Assembly (NCBI GenBank): GCA_014904985.1
Contig: MU128953.1
Span: forward strand, 1-64,000
Direction of reading: 5' to 3'
Length of the DNA: 64,000 nucleotides
Origin: Hydnum rufescens UP504
Taxonomy: Eukaryota > Basidiomycota > Agaricomycetes > Cantharellales > Hydnaceae
Each line of letters starts with the position of its first letter. Position 1 is the stretch's first letter. The notes beneath the pieces were generated by a model. The model saw only the letters and a list, made by a program, of their open reading frames with translations. It made no database searches and had not been told where the DNA came from. This document shows positions 61,444 through 64,000 of the stretch, piece by piece. Made by a program: the position numbers and the translations under genes.

Positions 61444-64000
61444 TCAAAATAACCCGATTAGGGCAGCAAGATCTCCCAGGACAACCTCTCTATCTGTCCC
61501 GATCTGCTTGGTCATTTCAACTTGCCTCTCCAACTCGAGGCGATCGAATACGTCCAACAGTTCACCGTCGAGAATTCCCTTGGTTAGCGGACGAGAAAGA
61601 GCGTCATTGCGAACAGTCCTAGGTGCCATATTCATAACAACGTTAATAGATATCGAGAACCAGCACATAGTAAACGCACCGATATGCTCGAGGATTCAGC
61701 CCTGCCACATGTTGCACATTCCGGACTAGCTGTCCCTGAAGCAGTGATAATCGCTTGAAGGTGGCGTCGCCGACAGCCTTTACCGCCGCAATTGCACCGT
61801 CAAGGGTGGCTAGCACATACAACTTCAGATGAATAAAGGGATACGATCGTGAACATCACTCGCCATATATCAAAACAGACTGGGCCACAATAGCCGCGGA
61901 GCTGTCCATATTTTGGTCGCCCTCATCGTCTTTGCGACGGGCAATTGTGAGAACAGTATGATGGTCAGACTGGCCATGGAACTCGCTCCGGCACAGTAAC
62001 CGCTGTCCACTGTTCGTATCGACATCTATGGATGGGATTAATTTGAAATCCAATGGGAGAATTTGCTTTGTTCGTGACGCACGACGAGGATTGTAATCGA
62101 ATATTCGAAGGACGCCTTCTTCATCAGTCACTATGAAAGACAATTGACCATCCACACCAAAGAAGAAGTCCGCATTGGATACCGCCGATGGCTGGCGACC
62201 CTTCGAAAGAACGACAAGCTTGAAGGGCTCTTCCTGCAACAGATTGAGTCATGGAAGACCCCGAGGAGGCGACGAGCCCACCTGAAAACCCACAAACCAC
62301 GTCCCCTTGAGCGCATCTCCGACAAGGAGTAGATTCTTCATTGTCCGGAGAGACGTCACGAAGACCCCGACGTCAAGAAACGCAACGCCGACGAGCCGTT
62401 CCTCCAAGTCGAAACCTCGCACGAATATCTGACACAGCATGTGCATTTAGTTGCAATGGTAAAGGAGCCATGGTCTGACCTTCTGACCCATGGATGATAT
62501 CAGGTATCCGTTCATTCCACAGAGCGCAGTGACTGGTCCTTTCGAATCGTCCCGGCATCGCAGTCGCAGTTCGAAGGCGCGTGTGCCCCTGACCTTGGGC
62601 ACGACCTCTACGATTTCGAACACATAGACCTGAATAGAATGGTCGGAATTTGTAACCATCAATTAGTAGATGCGTACTCACAGCTCCCCGTGCGGCCAGA
62701 TCCTCCCCGCGATCGACACTGGTTGCAGCAACGATGAAATTCTTAAGCCCTAACTCTGTACTGCTCGATTCCAGAGGGATACAGGCCAAGGCTGTCAGTT
62801 GCTCATATTGAGGGAATTCGTAACTATGCCACCAGTCAATACAAATCCATGCGTCGGACGATGAGGGAATATAATACCCATCTAGAGTTTCCCACGGAGC
62901 TGGAGAAATCAGCTCGATGCTGAACGTCCCGCATTGAGGCAACGGCAGGTTGGGGGCTGAAAGAATTCGTGTGGGTCAATACCAGGCAAGAATTGACAAG
63001 GAAGCCGAAGTTACCATCTGGGACCCAGACTATGTTGCCTTCTTCGTCGAATGTAGCAAAATCACGTTCTAGCATGGAGGCCGCCACCAGTAGCTGTGTT
63101 TCGGGGTCAAAGACAATCGCCGAATACGATCGTTCTGTGTGGATGGTTTTGTATGGAAGTTCCGCTCCAAGCTGAATGCCCTGCGCCCATTGTTCTAACG
63201 AAGGACCCTACATCATATTGAGAGTCTGATATCTGCAACGTCCAAAGTGTGCGCACCTCTTCGGTGTGTGCGATAAAATCGCTTCGAGACCCGAAGCGGA
63301 TGTCGACGTGAAGCCGAAAACGACGGCGTGCGAGGAGCGATAAAGTCGTGGGGGCGTGTCGCGCCGAATGATGAGCCAAAAAGGCTTCACTCCGGTGCAG
63401 AAAACCCCGGTGTAGATAAGATTACCTGATTTGGTTGTGAACGGGACAAGATTTCGAGGGATGAGAGCTGAAGATGCTGATAGAACGCCAAGAACTTGAC
63501 TAAATGTCTTCACAAGCTTCACATTAAGTGCGGAGCGAGGCGGTTCGGGTCGCGGAGCTCCCATTGGAACGCACTCATACAGAACAACAAAGTTGGACTT
63601 CGTTAATATCTGCCTGACATGTTAGAGAACGAAATAGACCAAAGAAAACAAACATGTACCACAACATGAGGCCGAGGAGATTCGTCACCAATTGATGCCA
63701 CAATCAGCTTGTCAACTTCACTCGCGACGTTGGGGCCATCTTCGGTCTGATTATCTTCACCACTATCGTCCACTACTGCGGGGAGACTGGAAAAATATTT
63801 TGAGACAAACACTATTTCTAGCGAGGGTAGGCAAAGAATCTATTCACGAGTCAGGATGATGCAGAGCACTCTTGTAATCCCAGCATACCTCTAGATTTCC
63901 GTTCTTACGGTGACTTATGAGCCATTGGGTGACATGGTCCCCACTTAATACGCTCTCAAGAGTACCCGTCTGACTAGCGTTTGGAGGAGTCCCTGAGGTA
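61444..64000 (-). CDS. CFT1: CFT1 / CPSF160, cleavage and polyadenylation factor subunit (3' part; runs off the window)
   Basis: The gene enters from beyond 64000 and stops at TGA 61444-61446. Blocks in coding order: KYFSSLPAVVDDSGED, LIYTGVFCTGVKPFWLIIRR, AELPYKTIHTERSYSAIVFD, LVAASMLERDFATFDEEG, SFSIELISPAPWETLDGY-like, FVVAATSVDRGEDLAARG-like, GYLISSMGQKIFVRGF-like, SNADFFFGVDGQLSFIVTDE, EGVLRIFDYNPR, SGQRLLCRSEFHG, and the C-terminus VRNDALSRPLTKGILDGELL, DVFDRLELERQVEMTKQIGT. That end is specific to CPSF160/Cft1, the beta-propeller scaffold of CPF. Short introns throughout. It acts in the same complex as the symplekin gene at 24-28.6 kb. Confidence 0.93.

Overview
The window is nuclear DNA of a filamentous basidiomycete, probably an Agaricomycete. 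The evidence is dense short GT-AG introns (about 45-75 bp), several genes per 10 kb on both strands, a Ste50/Ubc2-type adaptor carrying C-terminal SH3 domains (a basidiomycete architecture), TEY-type MAP kinase, Zn2Cys6 regulator and copia-type retroelement debris. All gene models below were spliced by eye. Exon borders given as exact were checked for reading-frame closure; others are stated as approximate.

Layout. 1-5.3 kb is a repeat-rich, CpG-poor end: copia 3' part with an LTR edge, an RNase H-like retroelement domain split by a 78-bp palindromic MITE, a Crinkler-like P-loop NTPase fragment and a decayed/undecayed duplicate pair. 5.3-11.6 kb is a tandem duplication of a sugar-transporter gene, with the proximal copy frameshifted and the distal copy intact. 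11.6-12.9 kb is THG1. 15.4-17.5 kb is CENP-C/Mif2. 18.6-21.4 kb is a Zn2Cys6 transcription factor. 21.7-32.8 kb is a housekeeping block: ribosomal P2, ribosomal S15, V-ATPase subunit G, symplekin/Pta1, Slt2/Mpk1 MAP kinase, NBP35. 33.8-42.6 kb holds a Rossmann-fold reductase/epimerase-like gene, U2AF large subunit, IPI3/WDR18 and the Ste50/Ubc2 adaptor.

42.6-54.4 kb is an accessory island. An unknown gene is present twice as inverted, diverged arms (44.3-45.8 and 48.3-49.7 kb). Truncated genes lie between and around them: an acyl-CoA dehydrogenase part, a kinase C-lobe, and a fragment of the last exons of a thymine/uracil-DNA glycosylase whose full copy follows at 52.9-54.4 kb. 55.1-64 kb is again housekeeping: methionine-R-sulfoxide reductase, tropomyosin, a DUF2408/UPF0662 protein, ribosomal S4 and the 3' part of CFT1/CPSF160.

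The most useful signals are: (1) duplicate pairs in which the CpGs of one copy are almost all TpG or CpA in the other, a methylation/RIP-like footprint; (2) four well-supported or probable GC-AG introns; (3) two tiny palindromic elements, each with a datable or empty-site context; (4) several genes expected to be essential that carry single-base lesions, mostly at homopolymers, which raises the question of assembly error versus decay.
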